A stretch of DNA of 64,000 bases from Corbicula japonica (lineage: Eukaryota > Mollusca > Bivalvia > Venerida > Cyrenidae). Both the position numbers and the translations under genes were made by a program. Positions 22,482-35,413 of the stretch are shown here, one piece after another; the first letter of the stretch is position 1, and each line of letters starts with the position of its first letter. The notes under the pieces were generated by a model. The model did not search any database, was not told where the DNA came from, and worked only from the letters and a program-made list of their open reading frames with translations. The DNA lies in NCBI GenBank assembly GCA_038501625.1, contig JAZAYU010000946.1:1-64000 (forward strand), read 5' to 3'.

Positions 22482-22622
22482 GGGGCATTTTTCGATATTG
22501 AACCTTAACTGTGGGGTGTGAAAAAATTGTGGTGTGTATAAAACACCCCCTTTCTTCTGAGAATGTTTTTCATGAAGCAAATGACATAAGACATGATTTG
22601 GTAAAAATAACAGTAGTAGTAG

Positions 22623-22655
<33 letters not shown>

Positions 22656-22667
22656 AAGTAGTAGTAA

Positions 22668-22721
<54 letters not shown>

Positions 22722-23587
22722 AAGTAGTAGAAATAGAAGTTGTAGTTGCAGTAGTAGTAGTAGTTGTTGTTGTTGTTGTAGTCGTAATAGTTGCTGTTGT
22801 TGCTGCTTCTGAAAAGCAGCAGAAGTAGTAGTAGAATCAGCAACAATATCAGAAGTAATGGAAGTTATAGTAATAGTAGTAGCCGTAGAAGTAGTTGTAG
22901 TTGTTTTTGTTGTTGTTGTTTTGTTTTAATTATAGTTGTTGTTGCTGACCTTGTAAAGATATTAAACTTTCGTATATGCTTTTCGTGTAGCAAATGATTT
23001 AAGGTAAGATCTAGTAAAATATAAAAACTGAGTTGTTGTGGTGGTAGTAAATTAGTATCAATAGAAGAATTAGTAGTATTAGTAGAAGGTGTAGTAGTAG
23101 TAGAAGTAGTAGAAGTTGTTTTTGTTGCTGAAAAAAGCAGACGTAATAGTAGGGGCAGCAACAATAGCAGCAGTAGAAGTAGTAGTGGTAGAAGTAACAG
23201 TTTAATAGTGGTAGAAGTGGTGGTAGTGGTTATTGTTGTTGTTATGGTTTTGATAATTGTAGTATGTTGCTGTTGTTGGTGTTGCAGTATTATTGTCTTT
23301 GTTTACAACTGAATTCCTATCATCAAAAAGTAACACAAGGAACTTTTAAATCTACACAAGTTTACCAAATAGGCATCAGTGCAAATAGAAATTTTGGACT
23401 TTCTTATTTTTAAGCAGTAAGATGATGTTTTTGTTGCTGTTGACGTTCATCAAATTATGTGCTTATTCTGATTTAAACACACATATGAGGCACACATTTG
23501 TATATATATGCCCCTTCAATGAAAAGCCATGACTCCGTTTATATTAAATACACATAGCAAAGATAACTAAGAGATCCGGTCAATTAC
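22482..23587 (+). repeat. Array A unit 1: head plus TAG/TTG tracts, no LINE tail
   Basis: Head GGGGCATTTTTCGATATTG, then GTGGGGTGTG and CACCCC, then (TAG)n at 22614-22755, a (TTG)n, a small hairpin (TGCTTCTGAAAAGCAGCAG) and a second triplet region to 23260. The LINE 3' end present in later units is absent. Confidence 0.85.
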
Positions 23588-25170
<1,583 letters not shown>

Positions 25171-25821
25171 GGGGCATTTTTCTATATTAAACCATCACTG
25201 TGGGGTGTGAAAAAAGATGGTGTGTTTATAAAGCACCCCTTATTTCTGCGCTTATTTTTCATGTAGCAACTGATATAAAACATGATCTGGTGAAAAGAAA
25301 TTTGAATGTACTAGTAGTAGTTATTGTAGTTATAATAGTAGTAAAAGTTGTTGTTGTTGTTGTTGTGGATGTTAATCAAAATATGTGCTTATTCCGATTT
25401 GTACCCACATATGAGGCATACATTTGTATAATTATGAATATGAATATCTTTATTGAACAAAAGGCCAATGCCTGTAAGTAAACGATAATATACATATTTA
25501 CAATACCAAACATGACACATGAAATGAAATGTTCAGTGGTCAGTGGCGGTCATATTAAATATAAAAAGTCGACATTAAAAAAGCATGGAAAATCATAGAA
25601 ATGATATCAGATAATACAAACAAATCAAGTATATCATTTTCAATGTTAAGACTAAAATATAAAATAGTCATTTTCTTGGAGTAAAGTGACTGTAGTTTAA
25701 TATAACAATTCATTTCGATGTCAATGTGAATTGCCAGATTCAAATTAATTTATTGATCCTCGCATGAAAACAGTGCAATAAATTTTGGAATGTTTGGTCT
25801 TTTGCGAAAATATGGTTTTAT

Positions 25822-26543
25822 GCGAGGGATGATCCAAAATAACGTAGACTTTTGTCATTGCATATTAATTTGAAACACGTTCGCAATAAATTATATACTC
25901 AATTAAAATCAGAACACAAACGTAACAAACTGAGCTAAACTATTCATATATTTAATCGATTTCAAAAGCGCGTCGCGTATTTGAATAACCATGGTAACAC
26001 GTAGGCGGCGCACGCCGTTGCCATTATACCTTACACGCATATACCTGTCAATAAAAACAAAACTACTAGTGGAAAAAGAGCCAAACTTCTCAACGTCAAA
26101 GCACGGTATACAAATGATGTCATGCCGAAATTTTACGTCATTCTGACTATGCGATTTAAAAACAGTCAATATTTAAGAGAGCTATCACCAACGTTAAAAC
26201 GTCAGAAATGTCGCTATCAGATCGCCCGGAAATACGCGCTATTATAACATTCAGTCATGTTCTTTGAAAATCACCTCACGAAATGCTAAAATAATTTAGC
26301 AGACGCAAATGAAACCTTCCGTTAGCCGAGCACTAGTCTTTAAGTGGTACCAGTGTTTTTTTTACGGTCAGAAGAGCCATTAAATAGGCCTAGGGAAAGG
26401 AAAAAGAAAAAAATCGGCGTCACGTCAGTGACGTCAAGCCGGGAGGCAATCGAAGCGGTCTAATGTCTAACTATTGTGGCGCTTTTCGACCTATTCTAGG
26501 CTTGATGAGGTACCGTGCAACGGATATTGCTGGACAAATGACA
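25822..26543 (+). mobile_element. Mariner-like transposon fragment (copy A)
   Basis: Inserted between GGTTTTAT and ATCTTTATAAAG, which are adjacent in neighbouring units. It opens with GCGAGGGATGATCCAAAATA, a mariner-type terminus. Only the 5' part of the element is present: it ends within the transposase N-terminus and shows no matching right TIR. It is present in both segmental copies, so the insertion predates their separation. Confidence 0.65.
26208..26470 (+). pseudogene. Mariner-type transposase N-terminus, broken (copy A)
   Basis: In full elements this region is the helix-turn-helix DNA-binding part of the transposase. Starting at ATG 26208 it reads MSLSDRPEIRAIITFSHVL, then hits a stop. 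After a frame change, PSVSRALVFKWYQCFFYG matches the second helix-turn-helix with its conserved W-Y-Q-F spacing, followed by another stop. The catalytic DD34D region is not present. Family assignment rests on the pattern of conserved hydrophobic and aromatic residues and on the terminus; Tc1/mariner is confident, subfamily unknown. Confidence 0.6.
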
Positions 26544-27111
26544 TATCTTTATAAAGTTCACATTCGAGTGAGAAATGAAATTCTTCTTCTAAACTATAAC
26601 ACTAAATGCATTTGCGTTCATTTCGAGGTATCGCTTGCGGTTTATGCCACCGTCTTGTTTCTATCGCAAGTCTGTGCAAAGATAATCTTAATCTTGTCAT
26701 CGCTGATCTATATTTTTAAATTTTAACTTGTACTCAATAATTTGAGAAATTAAAGTTTGCAAAAAGTCTAAATGTTGAGGCTCTAGTCGATGTATTCAAT
26801 TCTGCCATCCAGTTTTCAGCCAAAATATCTTTCAGTCTTTGGTTCACTAATGATATAAAATATTCTCGTTTCCAACTTCTTGAAACAACCATGAATAATT
26901 CAAGCCTAAATTATAAAGAAAGAATTTATCCGTTTTTACCCAATTTGAAATATCATCATTTCTTTCGATATCGCTTAACATCATGTTATATGTTTGTTTA
27001 AAACGTTTAGCACTAGCACATTTAATTGTATATGCCCTATCAATTACAAGCCCTGACTACGTTTATATTTTATACATATAGCTAAGGTAACTAAGAGATC
27101 CGGTCGATTAT

Positions 27112-28346
27112 GGGGCATTTTTCTATATTAAACCATCACTGTGGGGTGTGAAAAAAGATGGTGTGTTTATAAAGCACCCCTTATTTCTGCGCTTATTCGT
27201 CATGTAGACAATGATGTAAAACATGATCTGGTGAAAAAAAACAACACAACTTTGAATGTACTAGTAGTAGTAATTGTAGTTATAATAGTAGTGGAAGTTG
27301 TTGTTGTTGTTGTTGTTGTTGTGGATGTTAATCACAATATGTGCTTATTACGATTTGTACCCACATATGAGGAATACATTTGTATATTTATGAATATGAA
27401 TATCTTTATTGAACAAAAGGCCAACGCCTGTAAGTAGACGATAATATACATATTTACAATACCAAAAATGACACATGAAATGAAATGGTCAGTGGTCAGT
27501 GGCGGTCATATTAAATATAAAAAGTCGACATTAACAAAGCCTGGAAAATCATAGAAATGATATCAGATAATACAAACAAATCAAGTATATCATTTTCAAT
27601 GTTAAGACTAAAATATAAAATACTCATTTTCTTGGAGTAAAGAGACTTTAGTTTAAGATAACAATTCATTTCGATGTCAATGTGAATTGCCAGATTCAAA
27701 TTAATTGATTGGTCCTGGCATGAAAACAGTTCAACTAATTTTGGAATGTTTGGTCTTTTGCAGAAATATGGTTTTATCGATCTTTATAAAGTTCATATTT
27801 GAGTGAGAAATGAAATTCGTTTTCTAAACTATAACATGAAATGGATTTGCGTTCAATTCGTGGTAATGCTTGCAGTTTATGCCACCGTCTTGTTTCTATC
27901 GCTAGTCTGTGCAAAGATAATCTTAATCTTTCCATCGCTGATCTATAGTTTTGAATTTTAACTTGTACTCAATATTTTGAGAAATTAAAGTTTGCAAAAA
28001 GTTTAAATGGTGAGGCTCCAGTCGATGTATTCAATTCTGCCATCCAGATATGAGTAAAAATATCGTTCAGTCTTTGCTTCACGAATGATATAAAATATTA
28101 TCGTTTCCAACTTCTTGAAACCACCATGCATAATTAAAGCCTAAAATATAAAGAATGAATCTACCCGTTTTTACCCAATTTGAAATATCATCATTTCTTT
28201 CGATATCGCTTAACATCATGTTTTATGTTTGTTTAATAAGTTTAGCACTAACACATTTAATAATATATGCCCTATCAATTAAAAGCCCTGACTACGTTTA
28301 TATTTTATACATATAGCGAAAGTAACTAAGAGATCCGGTCGATAAC
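27112..28346 (+). repeat. Array A unit 4, complete
   Basis: A standard unit of about 1.23 kb: head 27112-27245, TAG/TTG tracts to 27330, the link GTGCTTATTACGATTTGTAC, then the inverted LINE 3' end 27395-28245, closing with GCCCTGACTACGTTTATATT and CTAAGAGATCCGG, which start the next head. Confidence 0.9.
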
Positions 28347-28925
28347 GGGGCATTTTTCTATATTAAACCATCACTGTGGGGTGTGAAAAAAAGATGGTGT
28401 GTTTATAAAGCACCCCTTATTTCGGCGCTTATTTTTCTTGTAGCAAATGATGTAAAACATGATCTGGTGAAAAAAAACTTTGAATGTAATAGTAGTAGTT
28501 ATTGTAGTTATAATAGTAGTGGACGTTGTTGTTGTTGTTGTTGTTGTTGTGGATGTTAATCAGAATATGTGCTTATTCCGATTTGTACCCACATATGAGG
28601 CATACATTGAATATTTATGAATATGAAAATCTTTATTGAACAAAAGGCCAATGATGAGAGTAGACTATAATATACATATTTACAATACAAAAAAAGACAC
28701 ATGAAATGAAACGGTCGGTGGTCAGTGGTCAGTGGCGGTCATAATAAATATTAAAAGTCGACATTAACAAAGCCTGGAAAAGCATAGAAATGATATCAGA
28801 TAATACAAACAAATCAAGTATATCATTTTCAATGTTAAAACTAAAATATAAATAGTCCAATCTTGGAGTAAAGTGACTGTAGTTTAATATAACAATTCAT
28901 TTCGATGTCAATTGAATTGCCAGAT

Positions 28926-29475
28926 TCAAATTAGGTAATTGGTCCAAGCATGAAAACAGTTCAATAAATTTTGGAATGTTTGGTCTTTTGCGTAAATTAG
29001 GTTTAATAGATCTTTATCAAGTTCACATTCGAGTGAGAAATGAAATTCGTCTTCAAAAGTATAACATAAAATGCATTTGCGTTCATTTCGAGGTATTGCT
29101 TTTAGTTTATGCCACCGTCTTATTTCTATCGCTAGTCTGTGCAAAGATAATCTTGTCATCACTGATCTAAAGTTTTTAATTTTAACTTGTACTCAATATT
29201 TTGAGAAATTAAAGTTTGCAAAAAGTCTAAATGTTAAGGCTCTAGTCGATGTATTCAATTCTGCCATCCAGTTTTGAGTACAAATATTTTTCAGTCTTTG
29301 CTTCACTAATGATAGAAAAACATTTTCGTTTCCAACTTCTTGAAACAACCATGCATAATTCAAGCCTAAAATATAAAGAATGAATCTACCCGTTTTTACC
29401 CAATTTGAAATATCATCATTTCTTTCGATATCACCTAACATCATGTTATATGTTTGTTTAGTAAGTTTAACACTA
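28926..29475 (-). pseudogene. LINE ORF2 C-terminus within array unit 5 (copy A)
   Basis: Best-preserved LINE tail of array A. Read on the minus strand: ISNWVKTGRFILYILGLNYAW (given as 29414-29350), SLVKQRLKNICTQNWMAEL, then RLSLHRLAIEIRRWH and the knuckle-like CILC...EFHFSLEC. This parallels the C-terminus of the 2754-5345 LINE (IKQRLHDQYVQSWSEEL; RFRLSSHSLEIEQGRF; CKLC...EFHFLLCC), but the elements are clearly different families. Stop codons and frameshifts separate the parts. The reverse transcriptase and endonuclease are absent from all units, as expected of 5'-truncated insertion followed by tandem amplification. Confidence 0.85.
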
Positions 29476-29605
29476 TAGTCCGATTTTACGCATTGAGCCG
29501 TGAATGTACTTTTGTATTTATAGAATTTTGGAATATTCCACAAAATAGGGAAGTTAGATATTCCCATCATAGCTCATAATGTTAAAATTGAACACACTGT
29601 AGCAT

Positions 29606-29685
29606 AAGGCTTCATGGCCATGCCCGTAACGCACCAGATTTGTAACTTTTTGGCATAAGGGTTATGTGTTCGAATCCCATGAGGG
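29606..29685 (+). ncRNA. tRNA-like Pol III head, left
   Basis: Box A-like TGGCCATGCCCGTAACGC (29615-29632) and box B-like TGTTCGAATCCC (29667-29678) at tRNA-like spacing. The acceptor stem is not convincing, so it is a SINE-type promoter rather than a tRNA gene. Confidence 0.5.
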
Positions 29686-30094
29686 GGATTTATTTTTTCT
29701 GTTTCTTTATATCATTTTATTTTCAATACATTCATGTAGACACCGACAAAAATGCTATTAAGATGTCGCGATCGAAGCTTACTCAAACACAGTTTTCGGA
29801 CAATGCTAAAAATGTTGCAAATTCGTTTTGCATCATTTTTTAATGAAAGTCAGATAATGTAATGAAGGTCCCTTTTACTACAATAGTTTACAGAACGTCA
29901 GTGTTCACAGGTGTCAGCGCCCCTTCAGTGCAGAGGCTTAAGGGACACGGTGAGCTGCTCAACAAAATATTGTTATAAAAACGAATTAATATGAACAAAA
30001 TTAAAAGGGAATTGCAAAACAATAAATAAAACCGTATCATAAGAACTAAATTAAAATAATAAATAGCATATGAATTACAAAAATAAAAAAACTT

Positions 30095-30165
30095 ACTGTT
30101 ATTGGTTTCGAACTTGCAATGTTTTGCATCACAGCCCGAGTTCCTCACCCACTGAGCTAATACAT
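30095..30165 (-). ncRNA. tRNA-like Pol III head, right
   Basis: On the minus strand TTAGCTCAGTGGGTGAG (30160-30144) is an excellent box A/D-arm and GCAAGTTCGAAACC (30117-30104) an excellent box B/T-arm. Between them lies GGGCTGTGATGC, in the position of an anticodon arm. Pairing of a 7-bp acceptor stem was not found. Confidence 0.6.
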
Positions 30166-30403
30166 TGTGACACAATATCTGCTAACAGGTTTTAATGTCG
30201 TATAAGTTAACTTAACGGTAACTGTAAATTACGCACTTTACCTATTTAGGATTTTAACAGTGGACTTGTCCGAAAGGTCACAGCTCACGGGTCAAAATCG
30301 AACTATAGCACATTTAATAATATATGCCATATCAATTAAAAGCTCCGACTATGTTTATATGTTATACACATAGCGAAGTTTACTAAGAGATCCGGTCGAT
30401 TAC

Positions 30404-31613
30404 GGGGCATTTTTCTATATTAAACCATTACTGTGGGGTGTGAAAAAAACATGGTGTGTTTATAAAGGACCCCTTATTTCTGCGCTTATTTTTCATGTAG
30501 CAAATGATATAAAACGTGATATGGTAAAACAACTTTGAATGTACTAGTAGTAGTAATTGTAGCTATAATAGTAGTGGAAGTTGTTGTTGTTGTTGTTAAT
30601 CAAAATATGTGCTTATTCCGATTTTAACCCACATATGAGGCATACATTTGTATATTTATAAATATGAATATCTATATTGAACAAAAGGCCAGTGCCTAAA
30701 ATGAGACTAAAATATACATAATTACAATACCAATAATGGCACATGAAAGGAAATGGTCAGTGGTCATTGGCGGTCATATGAAACATAAAAAGTCGACATT
30801 AACAAAGCCTGGAAAATCATAGAAATGATATCAGATAATACAAACAAATCGAGGATATCATTTTCATTCTTAGGACATAAATATAAAATAGTCCTTTTCT
30901 TGGAGTAAAGTGACTTTACTTTAATATAAAAATTCATTTCCATGTCAATGTGAATTGCCAGATTCAAATTAATTGATTGATCCTGGCATGAAAACAGTTC
31001 AATAAATTTTGGAAAGTTTGGTCTTTCGCGAAAATATGGTTTTATAGAACTTTATCAGGTTCACACTCGAGTGAGAAATGAAATTCGTCTTCTAAAGTAT
31101 AACATAAAATGCGTTTGCGTTCATTTTGAGGTATTGCTTGCGGTTTATGCCACCGTCTTGTTTCTATCGCTAGTCTGTGCAAAGATAATCTTAATCTTGT
31201 CATCACTGATCTATATTTTTGAATTGTAACTTGTACTCAATATTTTGAAAAATTAAAGTTTGTAAAAAGTCTAAATGTTGAGGCTCTAGTCAATGTATTC
31301 AATTCTGCCATCCAGATATGAGTAAAAATATCGTTCAGTCTTTGCTTCACGAATGATATAAAATATTATCGTTTCCAACTTCTTGAAACCACCATGCATA
31401 ATTAAAGCCTAAAATATAAAGAATGAATCTACCCGTTTTTACCCAATTTGAAATATCATCATTTCTTTCGATATCGCTTAACATCATGTGTATGTTTGTT
31501 TAATAACTTCAACACCAGCACATTTAATGATATATTCCCTATCAATTAAAAGCCCTGACTCCGTTTATATTTTATACACATAGCGAAGGTAACTAAGAGA
31601 TCCGGTCGATTAC
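30404..31613 (+). repeat. Array A unit 6, complete
   Basis: About 1.21 kb. Head with TATAAAGGACCCC (the usual GCACCCC is changed to GGACCCC), short tracts, LINE tail 30660-31505. The LINE polyA signal has become AATATAG on the minus strand. Confidence 0.9.
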
Positions 31614-32291
31614 GGGGCATTTTTCTATATTAAACCATTACTGTGGGGTGTGAAAAAAAGATGGTGTGTATATAAAGCACCCTTACTTCTGGGCTTATTT
31701 TTCATGTAGCAAATGATATAAGACATGATCTGGTGAAAAAAAAAACAAAACTTTGAATGTACTAGTAGTAGTAATTGTAGTTATAATAGTAGTCGAATTT
31801 GTTTTTGTTGTTGCTGTTGTTGATGTTAATAAAAATATGTGCTTATTCCGATTTGTACCCACATATGAGGTATGCATTTGTTTATTTATGTATATGAATA
31901 TCTATATTGAACAAAAGGCCAATGCCTGTGAGTACACTATAATTTACATATTTACAATACCGAAAATGACACATGAAATGAAATGGTCAGTGGTCAGTGG
32001 CGGTCATATTTACCATAAAAAGTCTCCATTAACAAAGCCTGGAAAATCATAGAAATGATTTCAGATAATACAAACCAATCAAGTATACCATTTTCCATGT
32101 TAAGACTAAAATATAAAATAGTCCTTTTCTTGGAGTAGAGAGACTTTAGTTTAATATATAAATTCATTGCGATGTCAATGTGAATTTCCAGATTCAAATT
32201 TATTGATTGGTCCTGGCATGAAAACAGTTCAATAAATTTTGGAATGTTGGTCTTTTGCAGAAATATGGTTTTATAGATCTTTATAAAGTTC
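31614..32291 (+). repeat. Array A unit 7, cut by gap
   Basis: Head with GTATATAAAGCACCC, shortened TTG tract, LINE tail from 31895, ending at the N run. Copy B shows the expected continuation at 49183-49738. Confidence 0.9.
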
Positions 32292-32791
32292 NNNNNNNNN
32301 NNNNNNNNNNNNNNNNNNNNNNNNNNNNNNNNNNNNNNNNNNNNNNNNNNNNNNNNNNNNNNNNNNNNNNNNNNNNNNNNNNNNNNNNNNNNNNNNNNNN
32401 NNNNNNNNNNNNNNNNNNNNNNNNNNNNNNNNNNNNNNNNNNNNNNNNNNNNNNNNNNNNNNNNNNNNNNNNNNNNNNNNNNNNNNNNNNNNNNNNNNNN
32501 NNNNNNNNNNNNNNNNNNNNNNNNNNNNNNNNNNNNNNNNNNNNNNNNNNNNNNNNNNNNNNNNNNNNNNNNNNNNNNNNNNNNNNNNNNNNNNNNNNNN
32601 NNNNNNNNNNNNNNNNNNNNNNNNNNNNNNNNNNNNNNNNNNNNNNNNNNNNNNNNNNNNNNNNNNNNNNNNNNNNNNNNNNNNNNNNNNNNNNNNNNNN
32701 NNNNNNNNNNNNNNNNNNNNNNNNNNNNNNNNNNNNNNNNNNNNNNNNNNNNNNNNNNNNNNNNNNNNNNNNNNNNNNNNNNNNNNNNNNN
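32292..32791. other. Assembly gap (500 N)
   Basis: Exactly 500 N, a conventional scaffold gap of unknown true size. Confidence 0.99.
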
Positions 32792-33943
32792 TTGACTGTG
32801 TTGTGTGTATTGTTCCTTTTTATCTCGGCAGTGAACGTTTACTTGATAGAATCTACAATATAAAGAGTTTGGTTCACGAATGGTCATTTTGGCACCGTCT
32901 CCAAATTTGATCCAAAACTGATGTGCACAAATACAATGTAAAGCTACAATTACATATTAATACGATATGCATTTTAGGACTGAACATTATCAGAAGACGA
33001 AAATGCGATTAAACGTTAAACCACTGTTACAGTGTGTGGTTTGATTCCTACAAATTCGTATTTCAGACTGTCATTTACTTAGCCATAACATTTTCATTGA
33101 ACATTTCATTATCGCCATCAAGTTTGTATAATGCGCTGTATATCGTTTGAAAGTCCATTGTTGACACAATACGATTACAATTAAAACTGCTGTTTTGTTT
33201 TGGGTAAAAACGAAAGTGCAAGGAAGTTTTTGTATGTGTTTGTTTTGATATTTTAATTATTTGATGTTGATCAATGCAAAAGAAATATCACTTTAACTCC
33301 AATTACAGTTTGTACTTAAATGTCGTTTTATTTTAATATAGAACGTATAAAACAAATTTAATTTCTTAGGGCTCAACGGAGTTAAGTTCTAGTGCTGATA
33401 ATACATGTAACTGTTTTATTTTTTATCAATATTTTGTAATGAATTCTTATTACAGATGAAAAATGAATCACGAAGTTTACCACAACGTGTTGTGTTTTAA
33501 TTTTAACAACAAATCATAGGAATATGACATGCCTTGTGGTTAAGACGCATCCGTTTCTTTCTCGTCACATTAACGTCCTTCCGAGACTTTTATCTCGGCC
33601 ATATTATTATAAGGCCAAAGGCAAAACAATCCATCTTTATTTTTATAAGTTGCAGGTTATTTATAAAAATGGAGAAATCGCAGAAGCACCCACTTCCTGA
33701 TAGCACTTCCTGATAGCAAATTAGGAGTAGAACTTTAACATATACCATTACAGAAATAATAATCTCCGTGATAACGCATTCTGAAATATAAGACCTGACC
33801 GGCTCGCTTTGCAGCGAACGCATCGATTATTGGCCGTATTTCAGAGCCTTTCCCTGGTTGGCCAAAAGATTTAAGACTCAATCCTCTAGAGAGCCAACAG
33901 AATTATTGTATTTACTAACAGCAATTCCATCCTATCCTATTTA
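32792..33943. other. Unannotated unique-looking region
   Basis: Bears no resemblance to the array, so the gap hides the array's right edge in copy A. CACTTCCTGATAG is duplicated near 33688 and 33703. No gene recognised. Confidence 0.55.
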
Positions 33944-33951
33944 GTTGAATC
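33944..33951. repeat. 8-bp target-site duplication, left (GTTGAATC)
   Basis: Identical to 35414-35421 on the other side of the hAT element. Confidence 0.92.
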
Positions 33952-35413
33952 TAGGGATGGGCACGAGTACCCTAGTACTCGGGTACTCGATTAATGTTCG
34001 AGTACCCGAGTAGTTCAACAAGTAATCGGGTACTCGATATAAAATATTAAAAAATCATCAAAATTTTATGACAGTCGTCTTTATTAAATCTTAAAAATCG
34101 CCGACTGACAGTTGATTGTAAACACCTGGCACCTGGTATCCAATAAACAAGATGACAGTTAGGGGTACAAATATCCGGTAATTGGCGCCTAATTGACGCT
34201 TTTGTTTGATGTCGTAGATACACCAGTGACACAAACAATTCGCAATCATGAAAATTAGCACCTGCTGAATGTTTTAAGTACAACGTGTCTCTTTTCGGCG
34301 ATTTATTTGATTTTGTTTTTTGAGTAATTATATTTAAATGCGATTGATGATTAGAAGTTTGCAAAACTGAAATCAAATCTGATTGGAGAAATAATTTATG
34401 CAGTCAGTTGATGTTTAAGGGCGCAGGGGACAGTTTCCGAGGCTTCCGCCAGAGTCTGGGACCCCGTGCAAGCTTACATTGACCGAAAATAAAAACTTTG
34501 CACAGCTAAAATTGTGTTGTTGTACTTTCTGTGTTGCAGGAGTCTAGCTTTTTACAAACAACAACCAAATGTTCCACAGAACAAGTCATTTGAACTATAC
34601 AGGCATTTAAAGTCACCCCAAGTCCTGATTTTCCGATGCAATTTTGGCCGAAATTCTACATATATGAGAACCTGCAAAATATTTCCTGCAATGATTTTTC
34701 AAATAAAACCCCTTTCATGCTAATATTTTATGTGTCCCTAATCTCCCAAGCAGCTGGAAAGTGTCTCCCATCCGTCTCGATTTTTCAGCATTCGACATTG
34801 AAATACCTCACCCCCAAGTTATTCTCAAATTCAGCCCGGCCGAATGCGTTTTCATCCGGCAACTGTTCAACTCAGAACATACAAAGCTAGCATCAATGCA
34901 TTTGAGCCACTGTGATCAGATTTCACATTTCATATACTATACAATATTATAAAAGAATATGTCATCTTTAATTCAAACAATGATTTTAATGCATTTTAAT
35001 CACGGCTACCCCAAATACTTAGAAAATCGACCGGGACCAAAGTGCGAAACTATCCCCTGCCCCTTAAGTAATATAGTAAATATACGCTATTTTCATGATG
35101 TGCAAATTTTACGGTGATGTTCTAGTTTGTGACATGTGCTTATTTATGATTGTACTGTTAAATGTTTGCAAAAAGTTGATGCTCGAAATATATTGAATAA
35201 TTGTCATTAGAGTGTGATTGTTTCTTGTAAATGTGTTGTTTATCTTCTTGAGTAATCTATTATGACAGGCAATCTGGAATGTTCATACCCGATACGATCG
35301 TAAGAAGCTGATATTTCCTCTTATGTTAGAGGAAGGTTTCGAGTACCCGAGTACTCGATCAGAACAAGATCCGAGTACCCGAGTACCGATTTTGCTACTC
35401 GTTCCCATCCCTA
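33952..35413. mobile_element. Non-autonomous hAT transposon, 1462 bp
   Basis: Perfect diagnostic set: 8-bp direct repeat GTTGAATC on both sides and TIRs TAGGGATGGGCACGAGTA / TAGGGATGGGAACGAGTA. Dense subterminal CGAGTACCCGAGTA words lie at both ends (33966-34036 and 35338-35395), the expected transposase-binding region. No hAT dimerisation domain or DDE residues are visible in any frame, so it would be mobilised in trans. A second element sits inside at 34419-35063. Confidence 0.92.
34419..35063. mobile_element. TTAA-flanked MITE nested in the hAT element
   Basis: TTAA lies on both sides (34415-34418, 35064-35067), with TIRs GGGCGCAGGGGACAGTTTC / GGGGCAGGGGATAGTTTCG. The TTAA target is the piggyBac hallmark; the TIR start is not the classical piggyBac CCY, so PIF/Harbinger (three-base TWA target) is an alternative. 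No transposase. Confidence 0.75.

Larger units (their letters stand above)
25171..27111 (+). repeat. Array A unit 3, interrupted by a mariner fragment
   Basis: Head 25171-25300, short TAG and TTG tracts, LINE tail 25437-25821, the mariner piece 25822-26543, then the rest of the LINE tail to about 27010. The unit would be about 1.2 kb without the insertion. Confidence 0.88.
29476..30305. mobile_element. 830-bp TIR element with two inward-facing tRNA-like heads
   Basis: Flanked by TA on both sides; copy B has the empty site AACACTAGCAC at 47198-47208 with one TA. Ends: TAGTCCGATTTTACGC, and at the right the complement of TAGTTCGATTTTGACC, followed by further partial similarity (GAGCCGTGAA against GTGAGCTGTGA). 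TA duplication and short TIRs suggest the Tc1/mariner type. Unusually, a tRNA-like box A/box B pair lies about 140 bp inside each end, both pointing inward. No transposase. Confidence 0.8.
28347..30403 (+). repeat. Array A unit 5, with the 830-bp TIR insertion
   Basis: Head, (TTG)n and LINE tail as in unit 4. The unit is about 1.22 kb once the insertion at 29476-30305 is removed. Confidence 0.9.

Noticed and set aside
25200..25481. A 93-98 codon frame (MGCEKRWCVYKAPL...) recurring at 25200, 27141, 42937 and 44877
   Set aside because: It runs across the array head, the triplet tract and the inverted LINE untranslated end. It stays open because the units are recent copies, and it is broken in other units.
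33535..33600. Box A-like GCCTTGTGGTTAAGACGC, a possible tRNA-like start
   Set aside because: No box B at the required distance and no cloverleaf pairing.
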